Shown piece by piece: positions 37,299 through 49,368 of a stretch of DNA of 64,000 nucleotides. The first letter of the stretch is position 1; every line of letters starts with the position of its first letter. The DNA is taken from positions 1-64,000 of the forward strand of contig QKYT01000368.1 in NCBI GenBank assembly GCA_003550305.1, in the 5' to 3' direction. The translations under genes were made by a program, and so were the position numbers. The notes under the pieces were generated by a model. It was not told where the DNA came from and made no database searches. It saw nothing but the letters and a program-made list of their open reading frames with translations. Origin of the DNA: Glomus cerebriforme. Its lineage: Eukaryota; Glomeromycota; Glomeromycetes; Glomerales; Glomeraceae.

Positions 37299-38670
37299 TG
37301 CTTTGAATATTTATTTATTTATTTATTGTTGATTGATTCCACCAAGAAATATCAAGTTAGTAAACTAACTGTACATGTATTTTAATAAACATATGATAAT
37401 TTCATTTTTTAAAATCGTTCGCATATTTCATGACATCGGGGGTGTCACACATAAAAATTGTGATTTTTTCTGCGCAGCAATCTGTGATCACCTGAAACTC
37501 ATTCACCAGCAATTGACGCACCCTCCTCACAGCATGCACAGAAAAAACCATACACAAAATGGCTTTGAGGAAGTATAATGATGCACCACATTAAAAATGG
37601 CAAAACTTCAATTGAGTGAAAGAACAAGATTTGGGATTGCTTGATGAAAATTTCCACACTTATGGTAAGAAAGATTGCTTTTACACTCTCAAAGCAAAGC
37701 TATACCTTGTTGATGGAAAAAAATTCTTCCCGGAAGCATCACTTTTAGCAGGAATTAAATCAAAGCCAGCTAGAGAGAAAACAAAGTCACTGAAGAGGAA
37801 TTAAACCAAGGCTGGCCAGAGAGGAATTAAACCAGATAATAGGCACAGTTGTGGATAAAATCCATCCCTCCGGGTTTCATCTTAAATCTAAGGATGAAAA
37901 AGATTATGTAATTAAAACAAAGGGTTTGATATAAATATACTGCGCCGTTTCTTTTCACGCAATTTTGACGAAGTCGGACACCGTGTCCAGACTCTACATC
38001 AGAAAAAATAGTTTTTCTTGCACTTGAATTTCAAAACATACTGTATATTAATAAAGCATTTGTATATTTGCTATCGGGCTTTTTTTTTTACTCTACATGT
38101 GTTAACTAATATGTAATATAAATTGATTGCCATAACTTCAAATAAGATTTCAAATAAAAAGAATTTGCTGACTACTATGCCAGATAATTAATCCATTCTT
38201 CTGTGCAATTTTGACAAGTCCAGACACTGTATTCAGACTCTATCATCAGAAAAAATAGAGCAATAGCGGGTATTTCTTTCATGTGTATTTTATTTCCCGC
38301 TTATCTGACTAAAGAAAAAATCTGAAATCTGATTAGCCAATCATCTTGTGATTTGATTGAGTGCCAGGCAGTATCCTAAAACTGTCAAAAAACTGGTAGA
38401 AAGCTAGGGTGATATATTATAATCTCTTGTTAATCACAAAAGATCCAATTGCATATAAATATAAAATTAGCATAGCTTGAGAGATATGACCCTATATAAA
38501 TTCTTGGTATGCTTGTAATTGAACAAAAATGAATATAATATTTTATTATAATATATTTGCTATAAATTGCTATAAATTGCTAAAAATACTATAAATCAAT
38601 ATAAATTGCTAATTTACTAATAAATATATCTGGACAAACTATTAAGATTATTTTGGACAAAATTTATATT
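37299..38670. other. Gene-free region with a direct repeat
   Basis: No supported gene. A 62-codon frame at 37616-37804 (LLDENFHTYGKKDCFY) sits in moderately GC-rich sequence and may be relic coding DNA. A direct repeat of about 70 bp is seen at 37960-38012 and 38205-38260, with AATTTTGAC, GGACAC(C/T)GT-like and CAGACTCTA(C/T)ATCAGAAA blocks. Confidence 0.4.
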
Positions 38671-39033
38671 AATTAATAAATCTGTATCGACAGGACTTCT
38701 CAGACTAGGTACATAAGGGATTGTATCATATAGTTTGGTAATAGAGGTCTTATTCCCCATCCTACTTCACCGGTAAGTCAAAAGTAACTTAGTCGGATTA
38801 ATTTGCTTCTCTCCATGACTACAGGCATTTTGATCTAAGGAAGAATTATTTTCATTCTTCACCTGTAATAGAGTAAACGTGATACCCTTTTCTCAGTTAT
38901 GATGATATGAACAAATAATTGTAACGTGCAATAGTATTTATTCTTTAACCGATTGTATATTCTTAAATAATAATCAATAAAGTTTATTCGTGAGAAAGGT
39001 TTAAAAAAAAAAAAAAATTAATAAATCTGTATC
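38671..39033 (+). mobile_element. Retroposon R4: 5'-truncated copy of the R1 family
   Basis: The insert 38689-39015 (327 bp) is bounded by the identical 18-bp repeat aattaataaatctgtatc (38671-38688, 39016-39033). It ends AATAAA-GTTTATTCGTGAGAAAGG, then a poly(A) tail. Its sequence follows the last 350 bp of R1 (GACTTCTCAGACT, TTCACCGGTA, CTCTCCA(T/A)GACT). Extreme 5' truncation with a perfect duplication indicates a fairly recent LINE-driven event. Confidence 0.88.
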
Positions 39034-40569
39034 TAAATCTATCAATCTCCATCCTGAATATGATTTGGAATATATTGTTAATTATCAACATTTTTTTGGA
39101 TCATTTGGACAAAGAATAACCAAAATATACTATATTAATGGTGAATTAAGAGAAGATCCCATTAGCTATCATAGACCTAGTATTTATAAAAGTCAAATGA
39201 CTATTTATTTCAATACTAAAAATTGGTAAAAATTACTGAAGTAGAATCAAACAAAATATATTATAGTAGGATCCCGAACAATCTATGTATAGGTCAGATG
39301 AAAATTTCAAAATTTACTATNATNAATAAGCAAANTATTTTNAACTCTGCTAAGCAAACTCTCATTATGACTTAAGAAAATTTAGCTCTGCTAAGCAAAC
39401 TGTTTTGTGACATATATATTAAGTAAAATTTGTAGTTTTTCTATATTAAACTCAAAATTGGCATTCAAAACCTATTTTATGAGATTAAGTAAAGTTGTAG
39501 AGCAAATAAAATTACACGTAATACTTAAATTTTAAAAGTATATAATAGATAGTTAAGGCTCATAATTAACTTTCATACTCTAATTTTGCATTTTTAACAG
39601 TTTCTCTATATTAAACTCAAAATTGGCATTNAAAACCTACTTTATAAGATTAAGTAAAATTGTAGAGCAAATAAAATTACATATAATACTCAAATTTCAA
39701 AAGTATATAACAAATAGTTAAGACTTATGATTAACTTTTGTATTCTATCTGATTTTATATTTTAGCAATTTGTTAAAAAATGTTAAAATTTGTAAAAAAA
39801 AGTTACTAAGTAAAATAGATGCAACTTTTAATGATTGATGCAGAAATGATATTGTAAAAACAAAAATTTGGAAAAAGAAAAAACACATTATTCCTCCCTC
39901 CTACTTCTACCTCTTATCTGTCACTCTCCTTTTTAACTTCTATATATTATTTTTGATATTATGTAAACGCATATATATTTTAGACTTTATCACGTAAAAG
40001 TTTGTTATGCTATATAATTTTGTTGCACAATCATGTATAAAAATAGATTAATTTTTGTTATACTGTCATATATAAAAATAGATTAGATTTTATTACACTG
40101 TCATGTATTAAATTTACATGTTAATTTTGTTTATGTGTCTTTAATTTTAGGGTATATTTTTAAAATATTTGACGTCATACAGTTTGGGACATAATAAGTC
40201 ATCCAATAAATTTGCCCAAATTAAAAATCTTATAAAAAATTTTTTAGTGCATATTTTTAAAATATTTCAACGTAATTTAGTAGATACTAACCACAGTTGC
40301 AAAATGATGTTGAGATTTTTCTAATTGGATATTTAGATTAGAAGTTATAAATCTGTTAATTTCAGGTATTTTTTAAGAAAAGACAGAACTTGAAACATAT
40401 AATTCTGGCCAGAATTAGCCAAAATTTCATAAATCGAGCCAGTATTTATCAGATATATTATAATAATACAACACAATTCAGATTATGTAGAGCATAAATT
40501 TTTTTCCATGCCACAACCAAATAAATGAATACAACAGTACTGAGATATTGCTAAAAAATGAAATAATTT
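39034..40569. repeat. AT-rich region with a tandem duplication of about 165 bp
   Basis: Two tandem copies occur at about 39437-39600 and 39602-39775. Each carries TCTATATTAAACTCAAAATTG, AAAACCTA, GATTAAGTAAA and GTAGAGCAAATAAAATTAC. Several ambiguous bases lie just before (39321-39342). The rest is AT-rich without coding signal. Confidence 0.7.
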
Positions 40570-42740
40570 TGTAAAAATTGCCGATATTCCAAGTTCAGAT
40601 GATGAAAACAGTATAGAAGATGAGGTTGAGTGGATTGATAACCAAATCAAAAATGATGCAGAACAGATTTTTTTAACTTTAATAAAAAATATGGAAACTT
40701 TGAAAAAGGCTAAACATCCATTAGTTAATTTAGGAAATTCTCGTACAATTAGATATTAGAAAAAAATAAAAGCATTAGAAAATCAAAAAAAAATGGATAA
40801 ACATTTCTTCAACTATTATCTAAAAAAAGTTCTCAAGAAAATTTAAGTAATAAGTTACAGGATATTGATAACCAAAATGAAGACAAACTTAAAGAGAAAA
40901 ATAATGAATAACCTATAAAATATACATTTTTTATTGAACAAATTAAAAATAAGTTAAAAATTGAAGACCTACAGTTAACATTAGGACATAAAATATGGCT
41001 AAAAGCAACTCAGTATTATTTTTACCTTCTTAAAAAAGGATATTCAAAGTTGAATGCAAGTCAAATGGTTGCAGAAATATTAAATCGTAGAATATGATTT
41101 GCACGTTATGTTAAAAGTTAAGCCAAGGTATTTAAAAACTATGGCGATATTCCTAAAAATAATTGTAGGCATCATTTTAAAGGAAGCAGTCTTCTTGATA
41201 ATAAAGATATTTAATTAAAAGTAGTTTTATATTTATGACAACACAAATTTGATATTACTGTTAATAGTTTTTGCAATTTTATTAGTGAAGAAATTCTGCC
41301 TTCCATCGGTATAGAAAATAAAACAACAATCAGTATAATTTAAGTTACTCATACTATATACTTATAATAATTATATCTCATTATTTTATTTTAGCAAAAA
41401 GACTGCAACTCGATGATTAAAAAAAATGGGATTTACATTTAGCCATTATGCAAAGGGTATGTATGTTGATGGTCATGAAAGAGAAGATGTTATTGTTTAT
41501 CAAAAAGAATTTCTTGAAACCATGGAAGGGTAATATATTTTTCTATTAATAAAAATAAAAAAATAAGCTTTTAATTAATTTTAATTTTATTTATAGATAT
41601 CAAAGTTTAATGCTAAAATTTATTGATGAGAAATGTAAAACTCAAGTTAATCCTAAATTAGAAGATAACGAATACTTACACATTTTTGTTACCCATGACA
41701 AGACAACCTTTTAATCAAATGATAGACAAAAATCTGGATGAAAACCCAAAAATAAGCAGCCATTATGCAAAAAAGAACAAGAATGATCGATCCATATCAG
41801 TGATTTCTTAACAGAAACTATCGAAAGATTGAATTAAGTGAAGATGATACAGATAATTCAATTTCACATGAAGCACATGTTATAATTAATCTGGAAAAAA
41901 ATTTTGATGAATGATGAAATATAGATTAATTAATTAAACAGGTATATTAATATATATGATAAAATAATTAAATTTAAGCTAATTGAAGAATTTCTATTTT
42001 AATTAATACAGTATAGATTAAAACTAAAGCAATTCCAATTTTTGAGAAGATATATCCAGGAATGATTGCAGTATTTGCATTTGACAATTCCTCTAGCCAT
42101 GCAAAATTAGCCAATGATATTCTTAATACAGCAAATATGAATCTCAATCCTAGTAGAAAATAACTAATTATGCATGATACCATTTTTAATGGACAAGTTC
42201 AAAGAATGGTATTTTCTAATGATTATTCAAATGAGAAACTTTGCGAAAAACTAAAGGAAATAAAAATGATTTTACAAGAACTAATGTGGTTTGTGAGGAT
42301 CAGAATTAAAAGGGTTTTGTGGTAATAAAGAAATATCATTGGAGAATTCAAGATGTTGTGCACATCATGTTTTAGCTACCCAAGAGGATTTTCTCAATCA
42401 AAAACCAGTTTTGCAGGAAATAATTAAAGAATTTGAACATAAAGTTATATTTTATTCAAAGTTCTATTGTGAACTCAACTATATTGAAATGTACTGAAGA
42501 GCAGTGAAACGGTATGCTCAGCAGCACTGCAATTATACTTGAAAAGGCTTGCAGGAAACAGTTTCAAAAGTGTTAGATTCAGTTCTGTTAAGCCATATTC
42601 GAAAGTATGTACAAAAATTAGCAAAATTTATGAAATGTTATTGAAAAGGTTTAACAGGTGTGCAAGCTGATTATATATTAAAAAAATATAAATCATATCG
42701 AGCTGTTCCAAATTTTATTTTTGAAAATATAGATGAATTA
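40570..42740 (+). pseudogene. Decayed DDE transposase (fungal, IS630/Tc1-mariner-like catalytic core)
   Basis: The sequence reads as a transposase broken by many stops and frameshifts. In order: a KHPLVNLGNSRTIRY region (about 40711); LGHKIWLKATQYYFYLLKKG (about 40984); FSHYAKGMYVDGHEREDVI (about 41441); VTHDKTTF, whose Asp codon is 41697-41699; VFAFDNSSSHAKLA with Asp at 42083-42085; and FYCELNYIEMY with Glu at 42486-42488. These are the three acidic residues of the DDE active site, in different frames. The domain order matches a large transposase family repeated in basidiomycete and Glomeromycotina genomes. I could not define terminal inverted repeats. Catalysis is impossible as it stands. 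Confidence 0.85.
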
Positions 42741-43455
42741 ATAAAGTAAGATAGTTCTTGATATGGTGATTGTGTTATTTGATTTTTAACCAATTAAAAA
42801 TTAGAATTGTGATTTTCACGTGATTTTCTAAAAATTTCAATTTGAAACATTTATATAATACTTGATGATTTATTGTGTCTCTGACTATACAACATATTCT
42901 GTATATTCCAAAATAAGTTTTTGCTATATAAACACATTACTGAGTTATTAAATTTATATATCCTGCTACATATATAAAATACTGACTATTTTAAATTTAA
43001 CCTTTAAATAAGCAAAAAAAAATTTTATTAGGGTAAAAATTTTTTATGTTCAATAAGCAAACTCAAATCTTACCTATTTATATATTGTTTGGGATCTTAT
43101 TATGCTAATTTATAATATCTGCATTATAAAACTTAAATATATATCTTCTTTATTTACCTTAGAATATTTAATTGCTGATCTACATGTAATCGATAGAATT
43201 CCTATAGTAAAATATGGCACAGTTTTCTTATATAATAATGTTAATCATCATTTTGTATTACAATAAAACAATTATTATTTATTATACAATTGTGTAATTT
43301 ACAATTATAATTGTACGTCAAGGATCCTAAAAAAGCAAACTCGTTAAAAAAACCATTTATTATATTGTAGTTTATAAAGTTTTATATGGAGAAAAGGAAG
43401 ATTTCATAGTAGTTTCCGCTAATTGCCATTTTGAAAAATACCTCACAAAAGGCTT
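42741..43455. other. AT-rich intergenic sequence
   Basis: 3' flank of the dead transposase. It contains short palindromic AATTGTGTAATTTACAATT-like stretches near 43285-43312. No gene seen. Confidence 0.4.
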
Positions 43456-43749
43456 TTAAACCCTTTTTTGGTATTTATTAAGCTGTTTTTGATCAATACT
43501 ACTTTCGGTAACTGTTGTGCTTTGATTATTCTCCATATTTTTCACCAGTGTCTTTTCTGACACTTTCTTTTTGAAATTAGCACTATACCTTCCTATCCAA
43601 CCTTTTATAATTTTCACTATCAGTATTTTTTCTAATGTGAGTTTTCCTTCTGCAGCTAATTCTTCTAAATAGGCATGCATACTTTTAGGTGAATAGTGAC
43701 CTGCAACTCTCAAATTTCTGACCAAAAAAACCTTGTAAATACTGAACAA
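43456..43749 (-). pseudogene. Fragment of an unassigned repeated protein
   Basis: A 97-codon frame reads RNLRVAGHYSPKSMHAYLEEL, then AEGKLTLEKI, IKGWIGRYSANFKKKVSEKT and an acidic/Gln-rich tail to TAA. The helical HYSPKSM...GWIGRYSANFKK pattern looks like the N-terminal part of transposon-associated proteins, but I cannot name the family. The sequence ends abruptly near the TIR element that follows, so it is probably truncated. The ATG at 43749 may not be a real start. Confidence 0.4.
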
Positions 43750-43789
43750 CCTTTTTTGTTATACGTTTTCCTTGGGATCTGTTCACTTA

Positions 43790-44560
43790 CCCAACAGTTA
43801 TTTCACCGACAGTCATTTCACTGACAGTTATTTTTCTGACAGGGTCATTTCACTGACAGTTATTTCCCCAACAGGATCATTTTTCTGACAATAATTTCCC
43901 CGACATCTAATATACTTTACATTTTAATCATAATTTATACTTTTATGTGTTAATAATCAATGATTTATTATACTTTCTAAAATATCCTCCAAAAATTATT
44001 CTACTGTTTACTGTAATGCGAAATAAAATAAAAAAATGTAATAATTTTAATAATATTTAATGTAAATTCTTTAGTATTTAATGTAAATTATTTAACATCA
44101 TAATCTAATCCCAATAGGAACTTTTATGTCCCTTAATATTAGATGTATGTGTAGATAATTCTTGCTAGTATAAAAATAAAGATAAAATTAAAATTAAAAA
44201 TAATTATTAATTTTTTTTATTTATTGAAAGGATTAAACTTAAAATTGAAATAAAATATAATAAATCTTAGTGTAGTAAAAAAAAAAATGTTAATAATTCA
44301 AAATCTTAGTTTTTTTTTAATTTTTAATTCTTAAACTGTATATTTTATCTTATTTTTCATGAGAATAAATAAAAAAGTATATAATAAATTAAGTGTTAAT
44401 ATTATAGAATAAAATTTTTTTGGATAAAATAATTTTTTTTTGTCAGAAAAATGATTGTTAGGAAAATGATCATGTTGGGAAAATGACTGTCGGTGAAATA
44501 ATTGTTGGGGAAATGATCCTGTCAGGAAAATGACTGTCAGTGAAATAATTGTCAGAGAAA
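43790..44560. mobile_element. TIR element whose inverted repeats are made of short tandem repeats
   Basis: The left end (43790-43915) is a string of units such as TTATTTCACCGACAG and TCATTTCACTGACAG. The right end (44435-44560) carries the complementary string (CTGTCGGTGAAATAA, CTGTCAGTGAAATAA). Units are 15-17 bp, about six to seven per end, with alternating GACAG and CAACAG versions. The middle, about 500 bp, is AT-rich and non-coding. No clear target duplication was found. Confidence 0.78.
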
Positions 44561-44580
44561 TGCCTCAGGCTTAAATGAAA

Positions 44581-44993
44581 TGTATGCCAGGTTTGTGGTG
44601 CAGCTAGCCGATGTGGCGCAACAAAAAATNATAAAAAGAAAATTTTTTATATTAACATATAACCTTTAAAAGTTACTAAATATACCTAATTTCGGCTGCT
44701 CTGCAAGTTTACTTAGAGTGCCAAAAGCAATTTTAAATATCATTGTTGACTTATTTGACAAAAATTTTATTTTCGTCAAATCTATTTTTGGAAATAATCG
44801 GCAAAGACAGTAAAATCAATCATTTATATTTAAAGTCAAAAATGGCATTTTAAACCTTCTTCCAAAGTATAAGTAAACTTGCAGAGCAGTAGAAATCACA
44901 TTTATAGTAAAATTTTAAAAGCTTTATGTTAGAGAAAAAATCTGTTATGTATTTTTTTTTTGAAAAATTGTTGCACCACAAATCTGGCACACA
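44581..44993. mobile_element. Palindromic MITE, copy 1 (413 bp)
   Basis: The ends TGTATGCCAGGTTTGTGG and complement TGTGTGCCAGATTTGTGG are terminal inverted repeats followed by TGCA(G/A)C. Further inwards, CTGCTCTGCAAGTTTACTTA is mirrored by TAAGTAAACTTGCAGAGCAG, so the whole unit is a near-palindrome. The left outer flank CTTAAATGAAA recurs as CTTAAACAAAA between copies 1 and 2. Confidence 0.8.
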
Positions 44994-45010
44994 TTCAAGC
45001 TTAAACAAAA

Positions 45011-46762
45011 TGTGTGCCAGATTTGTGACGCAGCTAGCCGATATAGCGCAACAAAAAATCATAAGAAGAAAATTTTTTATATTAACATATACCTTTAAAA
45101 GTTACTAAATATACCTAGTTTTGGCTGTTCTGCAAGTTTACTTAGAGTGCCAAAAGCAATTTTAAATATTATTTTTTTTTTTAGATTGGTAAACTCTTCA
45201 TAAAATTTTATTAACAATTGAATTATAAAATAAAACAAAGGAAACAAAGTACAAATGAAGAATAATAAAGACATATGACTACAATAAATGAATAAGTAAT
45301 CATTCTAATTAACCAACACACGTGACTAAACTCTAAATTACAGAATATTATAGATAAAACTATCTAAATCCAGTATAAGTAACATGACAGAAATACAGAT
45401 CGTCAAATGAAAAAATATCGAACACATTATAGTAAAAAGAGAGAAGTCCATAGAGCTAAAAAGATGAGGGAAGCCTGCAACAGGTAAAAACCACTCATCT
45501 ATATAAATTTAAAATTACAAAAAAACAAAAAAAAGAAACAAAAATCATGGGTATAGAAGTCCTAACACTATATCTCCCTGGCTAATACTTGAGTTTGAAT
45601 GAATATAGAATCCATTATATCTACTTCCTATTAGGATGGTGATTTATAAGGATAATTATGGGCGTAGAGACCAGAACACTCCACTTCTAGCAGAAGATTC
45701 ATCAAGCTTGTCCTGGTAATAGAGCCTTGAATCACATACCAGTAGTGTTTTATCCAAAAAATTCAGCTTTGTATTTGCAGGAAATGATCCCATCATGCAA
45801 ATCACAAAAAAAAACCTTTAAGCCAGTGCCCTGACAGGTGTACAAACCCATACAGTTCAGATTCCTTTGACTATAGTATTAAGATTGGCATGGTAGCGAA
45901 TTCAAAAATTCTTATTCTTTTAATAACCATAATAGACGTGCATCCTTCGCACCTTGAAATAAAACGATAAACACATGTGCAGTGCGATCCACTGTTTATC
46001 ATATCGATTATGACGTAGAAAATGTCCAAGCCCAGACAATAACAGTTACCTCATGTGTGTAAATAACCAAAAAGGAAATTGGTAAAATGTATGTAACAAA
46101 GAAAATTTTTTCTGATTGGAGAAATTTAACCGAAAAACCAATCAGATGATGTATAGAACAAACATGTAAAAACTCTTATGACGATCGTCAAAAAAGGAAA
46201 AAATTTAAAATGGCTGAGGCACGAATATGCACCAATAAGAGATGATCACAAACAAGACCAAACCTCCAAGAAAAAAGAAAAGCAAAAAAACACAAGAAAA
46301 AAATTTTATTTCAAAAAAGTGTAGAAATGGCTCAAAAGCCTAGCGAATAGTGCTAATATGAAATAAAAAGTATTTCAAGAGAAAAAACTTTTTTTATAAA
46401 GTAGATATACAAAAACATAGTATTATACTATGAAAAAAATAAAAGAGAATGAAAACCTTTTTGTTAAAAGGTATGGTAACGGAGGAAAGGAGAAAGAGTT
46501 TTTTTTTTAAATATCATTATTGACTTATTTGACAAAAATTTTATTTTCGTCAAATCCATTTTTGGAAATGATCGGCAAAGACGGTAAAATCAATCATTTA
46601 TATGTAAAGTCAAAAACGGCATTTTAAACCCTCTTCCAAAGCATAAGTAAACTTGCAGAGCAGCAGAAATCACATTTGCANTAAAATTTTAAAAGCTTTA
46701 TGTCAGAGAAAAAATCTGTTATATTTTTTTAAAAAATTGCTGCGTCACAAACCTGGCACACA
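45011..46762. mobile_element. Palindromic MITE, copy 2, split by a retroposon
   Basis: The left half 45011-45173 and right half 46505-46762 together match copy 1 closely, with TIR TGTGTGCCAG(A/G)TTTGTGACGCAGC at both ends. The halves are separated by the retroposon at 45174-46504. With copy 1 this makes a tandem pair separated by 17 bp. Confidence 0.82.
45160..46518 (-). mobile_element. Retroposon R5, minus strand, inserted in MITE copy 2
   Basis: The insert 45174-46504 (1.33 kb) has a poly-T left end, and AATAAA lies upstream of the tail on the minus strand. Flanks ttttaaatattatt and ttttaaatatcatt match at 13 of 14. The intact copy 1 shows the uninterrupted site, which fixes the boundaries. 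Its body is distinct from R1 and R7, and I found no ORF of length. Confidence 0.82.
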
Positions 46763-47024
46763 GTCAAGGGGTGCCACATTCAAGGGGTGCCTCAGGCAAC
46801 TAGGGTAAATGACGATCACCGGTGATAATAGAAAACTCCTCTTTAAAAAAATTTTTGGGTGGCACAAAATGATCTACGCCTTGTTTCAGAAATACTTTAT
46901 TTGTAAGACCTTGAGTACCAGTAATAATTTCTTTCTTTTATGGCATTTCATGTGATTTATACCTACCTAATGTGCATTTTCTCGGATTTTAAAGTTTATA
47001 TTTCTTTTAATTTATAGTTACAAT
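46763..47024. promoter_or_regulatory. Upstream region of the DHHC gene
   Basis: It begins with GTCAAGGGGTGCC repeated and CCTCAGGC, which also abuts the TIR element near 44565, so element debris reaches within 220 bp of the gene. A pyrimidine-rich stretch ending TTTATAG just before the ATG could be an acceptor of a 5' UTR intron. Confidence 0.4.
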
Positions 47025-49241
47025 ATGAGCTTGTTCATAATAGGAGTGACATTATTAATAAGTTTTCTAGCATATACTTCTCAAATTTTTGTATTTTGGA
47101 ATCATTTAGGAGGGCTAAATGTAGATTGTTTAAAAGTATTAATACCGTTTAATATTAGCGTTATATTGATTTTTTGGAATTATTATTTGACATGTACTAC
47201 AGACCCTGGTAGAGTACCTGATGACTGGGTAGGATATTGAAATAAAAATAGAACTAAACTTATTATTTTTTTATTATTAACTGTTTTGGTTTATTACAAT
47301 ATGTAGTATCCAAAGGAAAATCAAGAGAATATTGAATTAAAGCGAACGACACGTGCCCCAAGATATTGCAAAACGTGTTCTGCATACAAACCACCAAGGT
47401 CACATCACTGTCGTACGTGTAGAAGGTAAGCAACGGAATATATCAAATTATTTTTAATTTCAACTGATACATTATTTATAATATTTGTCTTTGCGAAAAT
47501 TTTTCAGATGTGTATTAAAAATGGATCATCACTGTAAGTTATCATTTTTAATTTTAATTTGTTTTCAGTTAACAATTATGGTTACTTATTATGTTAATTT
47601 TATAGGTCCATGGACTAATAATTGTGTAGGACACTTTAATTATGGACATTTTATTAGATTTGTATTTTGGGTTGATGTAGCATGTATATTTCATTTTATA
47701 TTATTAATTAGAAGAACTGCAAAGATCATTCAAGATATGTCATATTACAGGGTAAATTTACAATTTATTTTATTAAATTTGTTATACGAATGATTAATTT
47801 AATTTTATCAAATTTTCTCTTAATGAATTGATTAGAATGAACCTACAACGACGGAAACGGTATTTTTAATATTAAATTATATAGCAGTTGTACCGGTATT
47901 ATTATCCGTTGGTATTTTAAGTTTATATCATTTTTATTGTATGTTATTAAATACTACTACAATTGAAAATTGGGAAAAAGATAAAGTATCAACCATGGTC
48001 AGAAAAGGAAAAATCAAGGAGGTAATTTATTAACGAATAAACATATTGGTTTATTATTATTAAATAAATAATTTTTTTTCTTTTAAGAATGTTTTTTTAA
48101 AGAAAATTTTCCTTTATTATTATTAGGTTGTATTTCCTTATGATATAGGAGTATATAAGAATCTACGAGCAGTACTTGGTGATAATCCATTATTATGGTG
48201 CTTACCGCAACAAATGAATGGAACTGGATTATCTTATCCTATAACTAAAGATGCAGGTAATAACGAAGAAAATGATTTGGATTTGGATATTATAGTGTAA
48301 TATAAAGATATTTATAAATAAAAAATCTAGTTTAATGAAAAGAAAAAGAGATATGACTAACTATTTGAGATGTGAATTTTGCACGTGTAAACATGGTGAA
48401 GTGTTAATATTAAAGAAAATGAAATTTAAATAATATAATTTTGGAGAAGAGGATGTATTTATTTAGGATTAATATTAAGAAAATTAACAATATTTTGAAA
48501 AAATATTCATAATGAAACTTTTTTTTCAACAATAAAAAATTTGCAGATCCAACACTAATATGGCCACCAAAAGATCCAACATTACCACCACCATCAAATT
48601 CAGCAAAACCATGGGATAATTATAACATAAATAAAGATGGTGATAATATATTTGTTAGTAATTCCCTATTAGATAATGAAAGTAAGAGAAGAAATCATTC
48701 TAATTCAGGAAGAAAAAGTAATGATATAATACATGGAGATAGAGAATTTAAATATATGCAAAAGAGAATCAGAAGAGATAGTGAAGGGTACATTGTTAAA
48801 GATATTTCTTTTGAAGAAAAAGGATATTATTATAGCGGAGAAAGAGTAGAGAAAGAATTAGATAGTGATGGTAGTGTTGTTTATCCTAGTAGCGATGAAT
48901 ATTCTGATGACGATGATGGATATAGAGGTAAGGATTATGGAGGAGATTTTAGGAAAAGAGGAAATTATAATAAAAATCATAATGATAATGATGGAGATTA
49001 TTATTCGGAAAACATTGGTACTTATAATCATAATAAAAGACAATACCAAAGTCAATTGTATTCCAATAATAATATAGAATATGAAGATGAAGAAGATAAC
49101 TTGCCTATTGGACTAATGATTGCTAAAAAACAATTAGAAGCCATGAACATTAAATCTAATTATCAGGTGAAAAATGAGGATGTTATGGCTTATACAATTA
49201 ATGATAATATAGTAAATAATAATGACAAAAAGGATAATTAG
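47025..49241 (+). CDS. PFA4: DHHC palmitoyltransferase, PFA4-like
   Basis: Protein S-acyltransferase of the ER; yeast Pfa4 palmitoylates chitin synthase Chs3 and amino-acid permeases. Exon 1 has two membrane helices and the DPGRVPDDW motif (the family's DPG box). Exon 2 has the zinc-binding [18 protein letters not shown]. Exon 3 ends at DHH, and the active-site Cys codon is split T|GT by the intron 47534-47605. Then [18 protein letters not shown], two more helices and TTTxNWE-like TTIENWEKD follow. The last exon (from about 48547) is a long hydrophilic, acidic tail ([25 protein letters not shown]) to TAG at 49239. The intron before it is about 290 nt; read-through would stop at DIIV after 48290. 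A 5' exon cannot be excluded, but the ATG chosen fits PFA4 N-termini. Confidence 0.9.
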
Positions 49242-49368
49242 ATTCGTGATGAAAATTTTTACGTTATTTATTTTAATTATATGAACTACTATTTATAATA
49301 ATGAAACTATTTATATTTATTTATAAATACACAAATTTAAAAGAAAAATAAAAATGTATACAAAAACT

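Noticed and set aside
41974..42183. 69-codon minus-strand frame
   Set aside because: Antisense of the dead transposase's second Asp region, which reads meaningfully on the plus strand.
43790..44560. CRISPR-like array of short repeats
   Set aside because: Repeats are nearly contiguous without unique spacers and are inverted at the two ends; this is a transposon terminus in a eukaryotic genome.
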